Part shown: positions 30,368 to 40,629 of the stretch, piece by piece
Layout of the letters: each line of letters starts with the position of its first letter
Numbering within the stretch: the first letter of the stretch is position 1
Source: Mycosarcoma maydis
Lineage: Eukaryota > Basidiomycota > Ustilaginomycetes > Ustilaginales
NCBI RefSeq assembly: GCF_000328475.2
Contig: NC_026483.1
Span: 1 to 64,000, forward strand
Direction of reading: 5' to 3'
DNA: 64,000 bases
Position numbers and translations under genes: made by a program
The notes under the pieces: generated by a model
Told to the model about the DNA's origin: nothing
Database searches by the model: none
Seen by the model: only the letters and a program-made list of their open reading frames with translations

Positions 30368-31584
30368 CTACAAGTCTACGTAGGTGATTCTGTTTCCGAG
30401 TTGGATGCCGATGCGAGTTGCCCAGACTGGCGGGCATTTTCGCAGCTCGGCGCCCCACTCATCTTCTATCTTGTCAATGATGGTGCCGAGGCGTGATGAA
30501 ATTGGTTCGGGCGCTGCGTCCAACTTGATCCGATCGTCCGAAACCGAAGTCATGTTCATGACACACGCTATGCTTGCATGAAAACGGGCTTCTTCATAGT
30601 ATACTTTGGCGCGAAACGCTCGTCGCAGCTCGGTGCTCAGTGCTGTTGAGAGAGAACGAAGCTATCGCAAGTCAAGTAGAATGGAGACGGAAAAGCCCGA
30701 CGGTCAGTAGAAGGAAGGTCAAGCTGAGGGAACAGCGATGCACAGCTCACCTTTTCACGCCCAGAGCCAACCTCAAGTACCATAAAGTGTCGTGAAGCAT
30801 CGTCGTTTGAGAGATAGGCAATCCTCGAAAACGTGAATGGAAAGCTTGAGATGTTCTCCTTGAGTTGGTGCACTTGGGCTGTGGCAATCTTGACGTATTC
30901 GTCACGTTCGTAGCTGCGCACGGTAAAGGGTCGAGTCAAGGAGATGTGAAGTCGCACTTTAACCGTCGATGAAGACTCGAGTGTTGAGAGCTGCGCAGCG
31001 TCATCGAAGCTGTCTAACGTCGAGCTTTCGCGGTTCCTCAGATCAAGCACCGTGTGATCTGATCCTAGCTGTTCTTGCAAGTAGTCGTCACTTTGCTCGA
31101 TGCAGTTGCTCAACGATGGTCCCACAACGACTGCAAAAGCGCCAGGACAGATTCTCGGTCAGAGTCTCGTTCACTTGTTTCCAGTTGCAGACAGTTCCGA
31201 CTCACCTTCAACAAAGCAGTAGCACAGCCAGTCTCCACGTAATCCATTCGTAGTAATACGCCCCGACGCTGCGCCGCTGCTATCTTGCTGTAGGGCGTCT
31301 GCCTCAAGAGGAGGTAGCTTCCTGATTTTGAAAAACTTAAGCGCAAATCTTCAGCCACGCACTCCTCATTAGCACACAGAATGCAGGAGACAGACTCACC
31401 TCTTCAATCGAGTCGGATCCGTAGCTACCTTGGATTCGTACGTCACTGATCGATTCTCGTGCAGTCTGGTAATGGATGTGAGCGAGTGAGCTGATCCATC
31501 CAGTCTGATGGACGGCAGAGCAGCATCTTCCGGATCTGAGTCCGAGTCGGTGTACTGAGATAAGCCGGCAAGGGCTCCGCTCAT
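30368..31584 (-). CDS. USB1: U6 snRNA 3'-end phosphodiesterase Usb1, four exons
   Basis: Nuclear 2H-type exoribonuclease (Usb1/Mpn1) that trims the U-tail of U6 snRNA and leaves a cyclic phosphate, which stabilises the spliceosomal RNA. Exons on the minus strand: 31584-31400, 31321-31206, 31130-30751 and 30661-30368, giving 324 aa; introns of 78, 75 and 89 nt all start GTGAG and end AG. The two catalytic H-x-S motifs are His162-Ile-Ser164 (HISLTRP) and His255-Ala-Ser257 (RFHASIA). Other family marks are GDWLCYCF near 91-98 and SRHFMVLEV before the second half. For intron 3 the acceptor at 30662 is needed; a later AG (30645) would break the frame. The start MSGALAGLSQYTDSDSDPED matches the acidic N-termini of homologues. 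It is divergent from RPS24. Confidence 0.87.
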
Positions 31585-32234
31585 ACCTGGAGGATTGTTG
31601 CCATACCGTAGTGTGAGTCTCGACAAAGAACGCTTGTCAGGGTCCAAGCGTACAACAAACATCAATCACGAATGCACGTCTGTGGAGGAAAACACATATT
31701 CACCGACTTCCGAGTCAGGCGCAATCGCAGATCGAGCCCCAGCTGGACATCGTTCCCGATCAAAAAGCTAGTCAAATAGACTGTCTTTAGCTGTTCTCTA
31801 GCTTAATAACTCGACTCTATAAGTTCGAGAAGAAAATTCCCACGCTGACAATGATTTGGCAGTAAAATCAGCCAAAAATAATTGTGTCAGCGGCCTCTAA
31901 TACAAAAAATCGAATTTTATTTTGTAGTCAACCTCAGACTAGAATTTCTTGGTGAGGGCAAGTTTAGCTTGGCTACACCACAGAACGAGGCTGGAAGAAG
32001 GCGCAGCGCAAGTGATATCCTAAGGCAAGAAAGCGGTTTCAAGTCGCGACGGCAACGCTGAAATGGAATCAAGCCAGAGAACAGTCAGTGACTTGTAGGG
32101 CAACAAAGTTCAAGAGATTCAAGGCAATCTCAGAGAGAGTGTGGGCAAGTGTTTCTGGCAGAGTGCGATTTGCTGCTAGGTCTGGCTCGTCACCATCCCT
32201 TACTCTTCTTTGCTACCACCAAGAATTCGTCAAG
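31585..32234. other. Divergent promoter region of USB1 and RPS24
   Basis: About 650 bases shared by the two divergent starts. An AATCACGAAT decamer (31664-31673) lies 80 nt upstream of the USB1 ATG. A/T-rich patches occur at 31850-31930. Before RPS24 a pyrimidine stretch (CTTACTCTTCTTTGC, 32198-32212) resembles the start-site context of ribosomal-protein genes. Confidence 0.5.
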
Positions 32235-33679
32235 ATGGTGAGTATGCCCTTACCTTTGATAGAAGACAACGTCGCCAGCCAGATCATACGACACCTGACC
32301 TCGCTGCCGCTGCTATAGCTCCTGCACAAGGTTCCGACACCCGCACCCATACAACTACACCAACCAACCTCAACCTTTATGTCTAATCTCAACTTCGCAT
32401 CTCGCACAGCCTGCGATCCTATGAACGGCGCAATTCCGCATACTCAACAATAGTATCGTCACCGCTTTCAACAAATCTCATCACACAGCAACAGCCATTT
32501 GCTCGGCTGAGCGTCCGCCTTACTTTGCAACCAGCGTAGATCTTCGATTGTTCGCATAGGCAGGCGACCTCACAACAGATCAGGCAGCTATAGATACGAA
32601 TTGGATATAGTTAGAGGTCGCTGAATGCATGGATCACGTCTTGGCGAAGATATGGGAACAACAGGTTTTGTTGGGCTTAGGGGTTCATTGGCACACGGCA
32701 TTGTTGGAAGAACTGCGAGGATGATCAGGGACCCAGTTCCATCACTGGGCGCATTCATTGCCAAGAAAAAGCGAGGATAGCACCAGACCGTATGTTCGAG
32801 ACCTTCCACGCTGCACTTCGGAGAGCCACCTTCAAACCGACTGCGGTGACATGTTTCGAGACCAACACTTTACTCGAGTCTCTTCGTTTCACCAGCAGAA
32901 CCGTTCAAATTCTCGCCTTTTCTGCTCGACATATGTCTGCATGCTACAGCGAACGACCAACACTTCCCTAGTCACACTGCAGACTTCAGCAGCAGCAGAG
33001 GCAGAAGCATCAGACTGCCGACCACGATCTGGCTTAAGCATCTAGTCAACCTCGATGATCTGTGCACTCAATTTTACTGACATTGATGCATGTCTATCGC
33101 ACAAATGATTTGCATTTGCCCTCGACAGGACTCCACCTCTCCCGTCACCCTCCGAACTCGCAAGTTCATCACCAACCGTCTGCTCCAGAGGAAGCAGATG
33201 GTTCTGGATGTCATCCACCCTGCCCGCGCCAACGTCTCCAAGGCTGAGCTCTCGGAGAAGCTCTCGGAGATGTACAAGACCCCCAAGGAGCAGTGCATCG
33301 TCTTCGGCATGCGAACTGCCTTCGGTGGTGGACGCTCCACTGGCTTTGCTCTCATCTACGACTCGCGCGACTCGATGAAGTTCGAGCCCAAGCACCGCCT
33401 GGTCCGAGTGAGTATTTCTCCACCAGCCTTTCACGCAGCAGCGGCTATTCCGTTCCGCTCAGACCATACTGCACCTTCCTCTCTCCCAACAAACACCACC
33501 CATTTGCATTGTATTGACCTCTATACTTTGATCTCGCTCGTTCGTTTTACTAACAGGTTGGCCTCGCCGAGAAGACCGAGAAGGCCTCGCGAAAGCTGCG
33601 CAAGGAGCGCAAGAACCGTGCCAAGAAGGTCCGTGGTGTCAAGAAGACCAAGGCCGGCGAAGCTGCCAAGAAGAAGTAA
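32235..33679 (+). CDS. RPS24: 40S ribosomal protein eS24 (RPS24), three exons
   Basis: Small-subunit ribosomal protein of 134 aa, cytosolic. Exon 1 is only the ATG (32235-32237); intron 1 is 891 nt (32238-33128); exon 2 is 33129-33407, intron 2 is 149 nt (33408-33556), and exon 3 is 33557-33679. Both introns begin GTGAGTAT and end CAG; intron 2 has the branch-like ACTAAC just before its acceptor. The protein reads [19 protein letters not shown] and [20 protein letters not shown], then a basic tail ending GEAAKKK, full length for the family. The first-exon model rests on the ATG-GTGAGT context and the conserved position of this intron right after the start codon in eS24 genes. A 51-codon frame (32625-32780) lies inside intron 1. 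Confidence 0.93.
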
Positions 33680-34400
33680 GCGCAGGCTCCTTTGCGTGTC
33701 TCAATACCATTCTTGCCTCTTCGTTCCAGCCCTTCGTCTTTCCTGCAGCAGTCTTGTCCCTCCTGTCTTGACTTGGATTCGTATCGAGGTGTGCATTGGC
33801 ATCTACAGCGCATTGTCGACGAGCTTTCGCCCCTTCTTTCGAAGTTGACAACACTACAGCGTCCAATGCTCGTCCACCCCTTCGAGACTCGAGTCAAATT
33901 CTTCTGCATCGGCATTTCTCCCTCCATACAACATCACATCACGACTGCAATTGTACCATCACACGTCCTTATCGAGGGATCTGCATTCATGTATTCATCT
34001 TGTTTGCTCAGTTCTCTTGTCAAAAAGCCACCCCGAAATATCGAAAGAAGGCGGTGTCATTTTTCCATCGATTTACATGCTGTTTCTCACGTATGATCTG
34101 ATCGCTGTACCCTTGAGACGGTTGTGTTGTCGCACGTTGAGCTTGATCGCATTGTCGATATACTGTACCACGACAATAAATCACAGGGCGAGGCTTGAAA
34201 GCGCCAAAGTTTTTCAGTTTCGGACGCGCTAAGGTCCGACGATTGGTTTGCGCTTTGGGCTAGATGTAGGATGGTGTTATCGAGATGAAGTCAATAGGTT
34301 GATTCGGATACTATTACATGCGATATCGAATTGGAAAAGGTAGGGTTTCTGTTAGTTGCCAGGCGGGACGAAAGAGAGGAAATGCCGAAGAGGCAAGAAC
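33680..34400. other. Convergent intergenic region between RPS24 and uL29m
   Basis: Both genes end here. AATAAA occurs at 34174-34179. No coding frame is supported. Confidence 0.5.
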
Positions 34401-35252
34401 TCATGCTTGCGGCTGAGCCGAGGCTGTTGTGCTGGAAGGAGGCTCTGTGGGGGGTTGGGCATCTACGTCTTCGAAGAGGTTGCCGTTGAGGTCGGGTTCA
34501 GCAGCAGGCACTCCCTCTCGCACTTGCTTCTGCGCCTCGATCAGCGCGAGACGACGTTCGTTGAGAACAAACTTGATGCGTGCCATAGATTTTCGCACCT
34601 GTCATAAAAAACCGAGGCAACGAACCGGTCAGCATGATACCCTGAATCGCGAATGAAGGAGAAGTGTACGATCGTGAAGCTAGACACTTACTCGGTGGTT
34701 CTTTCGACCCAAGTTCTGCGACCACATCCTGGCGGCCTGTCTTGCACCTACACGGTTCAGTTCCTCCCACGCCGTCGCCAGCCTGTTCCTCTCCATCAAG
34801 AGCACGTACCACAAGATGTGCAGATCCTTGGAGCTTTTCAGACGCAACTCGCTCGCCAACCATGACCTGCTGTTCGCATCCCTACCCAGGTCCGCCTGCG
34901 AGACTGCATGTGGCAGCCTTACGTAGAACTTGGATGGGGAGACCGAGTCCTTGCTCTCCTGCTCGTACGCGGCCGTACCTCCTAGCGCCAGGTCGCTGAT
35001 CTCGTACGGTTTTGTGCGGAAAAATTGGAGCAGAGGATGCGCGGGATACTGTTTGATCTGCTCGAGCTGCGTTTTGGGTGTGGCGGCTAGCGATGGCTGC
35101 GATTGCGACGCGGGCTTGGTCGGTTGAGAGATGGGTGCTTGAGAGGCACGGGAGGATGATGAAAAAGTGCGAGCTGGTACGCCAGCTGCAGATGCGGACG
35201 CTCGCAATGACTGCGAGACGCGCATCAGCATCGTCCTTGCTGATGATGACAT
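34401..35252 (-). CDS. Mitochondrial large-subunit ribosomal protein uL29m (MRPL47/MRPL4 family), two exons
   Basis: Protein of 252 aa of the MRP-L47 family (yeast Mrpl4), part of the mitochondrial 54S subunit near the exit tunnel. Exon 1 is 35252-34692, the 93-nt intron runs from GTAAGT at 34691 to CAG at 34599 (phase 0), and exon 2 is 34598-34401. The N-terminus, MSSSARTMLMRVSQSLRASA, is Ser/Arg/Ala-rich and lacks acidic residues, as in a mitochondrial presequence. The family core is SRSWLASELRLKSSKDLHILW followed by YVLLMERNRLATAWEELNR and, across the splice, NHRVRKSMARIKFVLNERR. The C-terminal 40 residues are Pro/Glu/Ser-rich and not conserved. Confidence 0.9.
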
Positions 35253-38082
35253 GGTTGACGTCGTGCTGTGTGGGTGATGTTGAGGCAGCGAGAGAGCGAT
35301 TAGGAAGTACTGGCTGGAAGAATGGTATCGCAATCACGTCAGGAGGTTGATCCAAATTTTCCAAAATGTGTGTCGGCACCGAACCACGCTGAAGCTGAGA
35401 GTCACGAGTCGTGAGTCTGAGTCATGAGTGCCGTCATGCGATTTTTCCATCTTTGTGAGACCGTCACTGTCTCACAATAGCGCGAAACGTGAAAACGCTT
35501 CAAATCGTGAATCTCTAATCACGAATAATAGGGCCTATTCACGATTTCTGTGATTCATCCAAAGGACTTCCGGAAGATCGTTCGTGTATGGTTTCGCTCT
35601 CCGCACCCTCACTCCAAAGGTAGGCTGCAAGCAAAGTACAGCTATCTTCGAAAAGCGGAAAGCGCTGCCTTACAACAGTGCGCGTTGGCGTCCTCATGCA
35701 TTCCTTTTCGGACTTCTCTTGGCGGCGGCACTATTGTCCCCTGCTTCTGCTCAGGTTCGATTGATGATGCGAGGTGCGATTTAAGTGTTGGCCCCAGAAA
35801 GGCTAGGTCGATGTGACAGACCACAACAAAAACTAGGTTGGGAATCTGTACCATCTCGCGTGTCTGGCAAATCGTCCTGAGCAGGTATCGCTCCACCTTG
35901 TCAATCTTGGCTAATTTGCTTCAAGAGTGACGACGCTACGTTGGTTTTTGGAGTCATCTGCTTCACCTGAGCCTGCGGACCTTTTACAAATCAAAGCAAC
36001 GTCCACGCATGAGAAGCTGCCGAGTGCGTTGAGAAAAACAACTCTGCTGGTGGCGATTCCCGCTTAAGGTCGGATGTGATTTGACTAGGCAGACACCGGA
36101 TGCGAGACGCCGGTGACAATTCGCCGAGGCGAGGAAAGCACAATGTGCGCGGTATCTTGGCGGGCGCGCACTTCGACTCTCCAGCATCTTGTGACTACAA
36201 CATGCGTGATTCATACGGTTGCAAGAGTCACGAATAGGGTCGACTAAGTTATGACAAATTTCGGCTCAAAGTCATGATCGGCGGTCCCAGCTCTCCGAAG
36301 CCACAATCTGTGCCAACTACTAACATCAAAGCAAGGCTTCGGTCCTTTCAGTCTGATCACGAACAACAAGCTCCCGGACCCATGGCCTCCCTGAAGAACG
36401 GGATCCGAGCGCGATCAGGAGTTCGTCTCACCATCTAGCTCTGCTTGTTTCTCGAACGATGGCATGAATTGAAATATAAAAAAAGGCTCAAACGAAGTCA
36501 CGAGTAAGGAGAAGAACTCATGAAAGCTCGGATGAAATTCACGATTGTATGTTGCTGCGAACTCTCCTGGCCCCTTTCCAGCTTCGCGGTACATGCTTTT
36601 CTTCCCACTGTCATGTTTCTCTTTGCAACGTCATGCTCCTATGCAGCTGCATCGAGACTGAAGCAGTCAGAAGTCGGCCTCGCCGAGTCTACACGCGGAT
36701 GCCGTACCACAAAACAACCACGTAACGTGAGAACCTTCCGACCCTATAAGGTTGCCGGAATTGTCCCCCAACCGCCATCTTCATTGATTAAGCGGAAATT
36801 CAGGAATACAAGTCATGAGTGTGAGTGAGTTCAGACGTGTGAACTGAAGCTGCCAACCATAGATCTGTCATGATCTAGTTATGTTGAAACTCCGACACAT
36901 CGTCTACCAAGTGAAACGTGAGCCGCCCACCTGAGGACAGAGGGCCGCATGGTGCGCGAGCATAATCGTGTATGCAAGCTCGTCATGGACGCATGCTTGC
37001 ACCGAAAGCCACCCACTTTGACTCTTGTCCTCGGAAAGCATTGCATAAGCAGACCCACTTAGGCGTTGTTGCCCACGCTCGTCTCTCCCACACTACGGTT
37101 TGAGTTACACACAAAGGGCAGCTTCAGCTTGGTGCAGATTGCGCAAGTGTAACGGGGTGAAGCCACATGTTTTGGATGGTAGCTTAGCAGAAATAGGTTC
37201 GGTCAATTTGCATCACATGCTTGCAGACTGCCCAAATCGTGAATGTGAATCGTGAATGGTGGAGGGCTGTCAAATAAATCTGGCCACACAATTTGCACAA
37301 CCTGAAGCGCAATGGCTCGACTCCTCTAGCATTGCACCAGTTCTTTGAGCGAGAAATGAGAGAGAATGCCTTCAGCCGATTGGGCGTCGGGGCCTCCAAA
37401 AGCCCTTCTCATCTCTATTCTTCATCTTCTTCAATCCAGTCTCAGCGACCAAAGACTCAACATTTCATTCCGGATCTCCCTCGTCTGGAAGCGCTCAGAT
37501 GGTTTGGATTGGTCGTGTGCCTGGTCGGAAGGAAATCCGATTCCCCGCACGGTTCCACTTGAAGCGCAATCAAGTCAGTCACGAGTCGTGAGTCAAAAAG
37601 CCAATAAATCTGTGTCGCAGGTCAATCTGTGAATCACGGGTCCACTCCAAACTTGGCATCCTGCATGCTGCTTTTGTTTCCTCCCCCGTCGCGCCCCTTC
37701 GTCTTAGCTTGGCAGCGCTTCGACACCTGTTCCCTACTTGATACGGTTCTAGTGATTGCATCGATCCATCATTGCACTACTCTTCAAGCTTGCATTACCC
37801 GCATCGTGATCTCACACCATCTGTCGTCCTCAGTATAGCCTCTAACTTAGGTTGATCGTCGGCACACTTCCGACCTTGTTCGCTCACTTTACACAGCACA
37901 TCCGAGCGATTCCTCAGCTGCCAACTTCCAGCTTGTCAATAGCACTGGGCGATCGGCTCTAGATCCGATTCGATAGATTCTTGTGGCACAGTGACTGCTG
38001 CTCTCATCGGCGTCGCTTCCGACCAGGGATTCGACGCTGATACTCGCACATCCACCCACGAACACCGCATACACTCGCCAAC
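35253..38082. other. Long intergenic region upstream of gpa2
   Basis: No convincing gene in 2.8 kb. It holds a cluster of three decamers at 35503-35546, decamers at 36537, 37235 and 37248, and the 13-mer palindrome TCACGAGTCGTGA twice (35402-35414 and 37579-37591). A frame at about 35694-35784 encodes a signal-peptide-like segment without a start codon, and a 102-codon frame sits at 36520-36828; neither is supported. From about 37860 the sequence looks like the gpa2 leader. Confidence 0.5.
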
Positions 38083-39153
38083 ATGGGCGCTTGTCTGTCT
38101 GCTGAGCAGTCACACGATACGCCCGAGTACAAAAGATCCAAAGCGCTCGATCGACGGATCAAAGAGGATGAAAAGAATCTTTCAAGAGAAGTCAAGCTGC
38201 TTCTCTTGGGTGCAGGAGAGAGTGGCAAATCCACCATCCTCAAGTCGATGCGCATCATCCACCACATCCCCTTCACCGACGAGGAGCGTGAAAATTTTCG
38301 AAGGCTCGTCTTTCTCAATCTCGTTCAAGGCATGAAGACCATCCTCGACGTCATGGAAGAGTGGTCCATCGATTTCCAAGACGACAGCAACATCGACCAT
38401 CTTTTGCTCTTCGTCAGTTATCCCGACATCTCGGAAGATGAGCCGTTCCCTACTAATTACCTGGTCGCACTCAAGGACCTCTGGCTTGATCAAGGTGTAC
38501 AGTCTGTCTATCGAAGGGGAAATGAGGCCGCCGTACCTGACAACATGTCGTACTACTATACCGACCTCGACCGTCTCTTTAGCCCCTCCTACATCCCGTC
38601 TGAGGACGACATCTTGCGGTGTCGGAACAAGACCACCGGGATCATCGAGACCACCTTCCCACTACAAGACCACGTCTACCGCATCTTCGACGTCGGTGGA
38701 CAGAGGTCTGAGCGAAAAAAATGGATCCACTGCTTCGAGAACGTCACCGCCGTCCTCTTCTGCGTCGCACTCTCGGGTTACGACTCGTGTCTGGTCGAAG
38801 ACAAGGACTCGAACCAGATGCAAGAAGCGCTCATGCTCTTTGACTCGATCTGCAACTCCAAGTGGTTTGCACGTACATCCATGATTCTCTTCCTCAACAA
38901 AGTCGATGTCTTCCGCCAGAAAATCGCCTACTCGAGCATCAAGCACTACTTCCCAGACTACGACGGAGATGATCAAGACTTCAATGCGGCAAGAAGCTAC
39001 TTCAAGGCGAGGTTCTGCAGACTGAATCGAAGCGTCAACAAGGAGATCTATCCGAGCTTCACCAACGCCACCGACGTCTCGTTGTTGAAGATCGTCATGG
39101 CCAGCGTTACCGACATTATCCTGACCAACAACTTGAGGGATATCGTACTATGA
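38083..39153 (+). CDS. gpa2: Heterotrimeric G-protein alpha subunit
   Basis: Full-length G-alpha of 356 aa, one exon, membrane-attached through a likely myristoylated Gly2 and palmitoylated Cys4 (MGACLS). GTP-binding boxes: GAGESGKST (43-51), the switch I arginine Arg181 in RCRNKTTG, DVGGQ (203-207) with catalytic Gln207, NKVD (272-275), and TNATD (327-331), where the usual TCAT motif has Asn instead of Cys. The C-terminus LRDIVL lacks the Cys at -4, so it would not be a pertussis-toxin substrate. U. maydis has four G-alpha genes; length and sequence fit my memory of Gpa2, for which no strong mating or virulence defect was reported, unlike Gpa3. The family call is certain, the paralogue number less so. 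Confidence 0.9.
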   Translation: MGACLSAEQSHDTPEYKRSKALDRRIKEDEKNLSREVKLLLLGAGESGKSTILKSMRIIHHIPFTDEERENFRRLVFLNLVQGMKTILDVMEEWSIDFQDDSNIDHLLLFVSYPDISEDEPFPTNYLVALKDLWLDQGVQSVYRRGNEAAVPDNMSYYYTDLDRLFSPSYIPSEDDILRCRNKTTGIIETTFPLQDHVYRIFDVGGQRSERKKWIHCFENVTAVLFCVALSGYDSCLVEDKDSNQMQEALMLFDSICNSKWFARTSMILFLNKVDVFRQKIAYSSIKHYFPDYDGDDQDFNAARSYFKARFCRLNRSVNKEIYPSFTNATDVSLLKIVMASVTDIILTNNLRDIVL

Positions 39154-39382
39154 AGGCACAGCTTCTCTCGCCCGCCGTATGTCACCACTCGACGCATTCT
39201 TTCGTGTACGCTGCCTCGGTGCAGTATGGGTTCCTACTCAATATGCTCAGCTTTAGTCCTTCGCATGCACAAGCAAACTCTCGCTAGATAGCCATGGCAC
39301 ACTCTCCTACGCATTGGCGCAGGCCACGTTGTCGCCGCCCTCGTAAGATGTATTTTTAGGTTTTCTTCGCTTACTATCCGCA

Positions 39383-39822
39383 TCAAACCTGGTCCATTGA
39401 TATGGTGAACATCGCCAGCCGTTGTGCTCCGGGTGGGAAGAAAGCTCGCTGTAGTGATGCGGATGCGACAATGTTCCCGATCTGACTTTTTGGCTGGGCA
39501 GCTTCGTACGGCTCCATCTGACGCCTTACGTGAGTCGCCTGTTCGTAAACGTGGGCGATCTGGATCAGCAGAGGTTCGGGGATTTTCTTACTGGTGAAAG
39601 TGAGTCCTGTAGGAGCTCTCGGATGTGTGTGGGAAGGGAGGTTTGATGCCTGCCTCCGTGTCGTTGGCAGAGAACTCCACGGGAACGCCGATGACGGGGT
39701 TCTGAGCACATGATGATTTTCGTCAGATTGCGATCCTTCTTTTCACCTGATCTCGTCCGTACGGTAGTGGTTGCACTTCACCTTGAGGCTGCTCGGCGTC
39801 GTAGAACCGCAGTTTTTACCAT
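39383..39822 (-). CDS. Possible small two-exon gene, unknown function
   Basis: A consistent model on the minus strand: exon 1 39822-39782 (ATG, 41 nt), an 80-nt intron starting GTGAAG with a CTGAC branch-like site and ending GTGCTCAG (39702), and exon 2 39701-39383. It encodes 119 aa beginning MVKTAVLRRRAAS, a basic start that could be a mitochondrial presequence, and ending with a plausible helical part (IPEPLLIQIAHVYEQATHV). I recognise no family. A second reading frame over the same DNA (NPVIGVPVEFSANDTEAGI) is equally protein-like, so the true exon phases are unsettled. It is convergent with gpa2. Confidence 0.33.
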
Positions 39823-40629
39823 CCTGGACTTGGCGCAACTGACACTCGATAGCCGCTTTCGCGCTTGTGGTGCCTGTAATTCGCACTCGCGGGCGGTATG
39901 ATAGTATCCACCAGCCAGCAAAGCGAATACTCTTCGTTCTTGACATCCCCCTTTCCTATTACACTTGTCATTTCTTTCGTCCGAAGCCAAGCCCACCCCA
40001 TGCCGATAGGCCGTCATGTGGTGTTTCAGCATGCGATCGGCAGCGGAGCACCTCGTTCTGCTTCTTCATTACCTTGCCAGTTTGCCAAGTGTCTTTCGAC
40101 CTTCAGTCTAAACTCACGAATCTCGGGAGCTGCCGTTTTAATTCGTTTCAGACACCCCAGAAAGTCGACTGAAAAAACAAGGTGTCGAAAAGAGAGGAGG
40201 AAAATTCGTCATCGGCTCGCATCGAAACGTCACTTCAGCCCGATTTGCTGCCCTTGCGCGTCAAGATCGGTCTCTTCTGCTCAAACGAGATGCCTCTCAA
40301 GTTGCCTTGAAGGACGCATACTGGCTCTGCGATCTCCCAACGACATTCTCATGAATGAGGAACAATCTTCTCGACATCACACGTTCACACCGTGAAAATG
40401 GAACGTGAAATTAGCCGTGCATCCTTGGTCGAATGCGCCAACTTTATATTTTGAGCATAGACTGTGTTTATCTACGCGGTGATGCGCGAGTATGCGTATG
40501 TGTGTGAACTGTGTGCGAAAGGAGGACAACTTGTGTACAATGCGACGTGGGCGGATAGATATCACGAAGCGTGAGCATGTGGGGACCGAGAAACGAGAGC
40601 GAGACAAAGAGACGGGCAAAGCAAAACAC
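39823..40629. other. Intergenic region
   Basis: No supported gene. Weak relatives of the TCACGA repeats occur at 40116 and 40561. Confidence 0.4.

Noticed and set aside
30637..30661. Later splice acceptor (CAACAG ending at 30645) for USB1 intron 3
   Set aside because: It has the better pyrimidine tract, but puts exon 4 out of frame; the GATAG acceptor at 30662 keeps the frame and gives the family's LxxLSxxL sequence before the second H-x-S.
36520..36828. 102-codon frame upstream of gpa2 with a hydrophobic start
   Set aside because: Its beginning is made from an ATTCACGATT repeat and the rest has no gene-like codon use.
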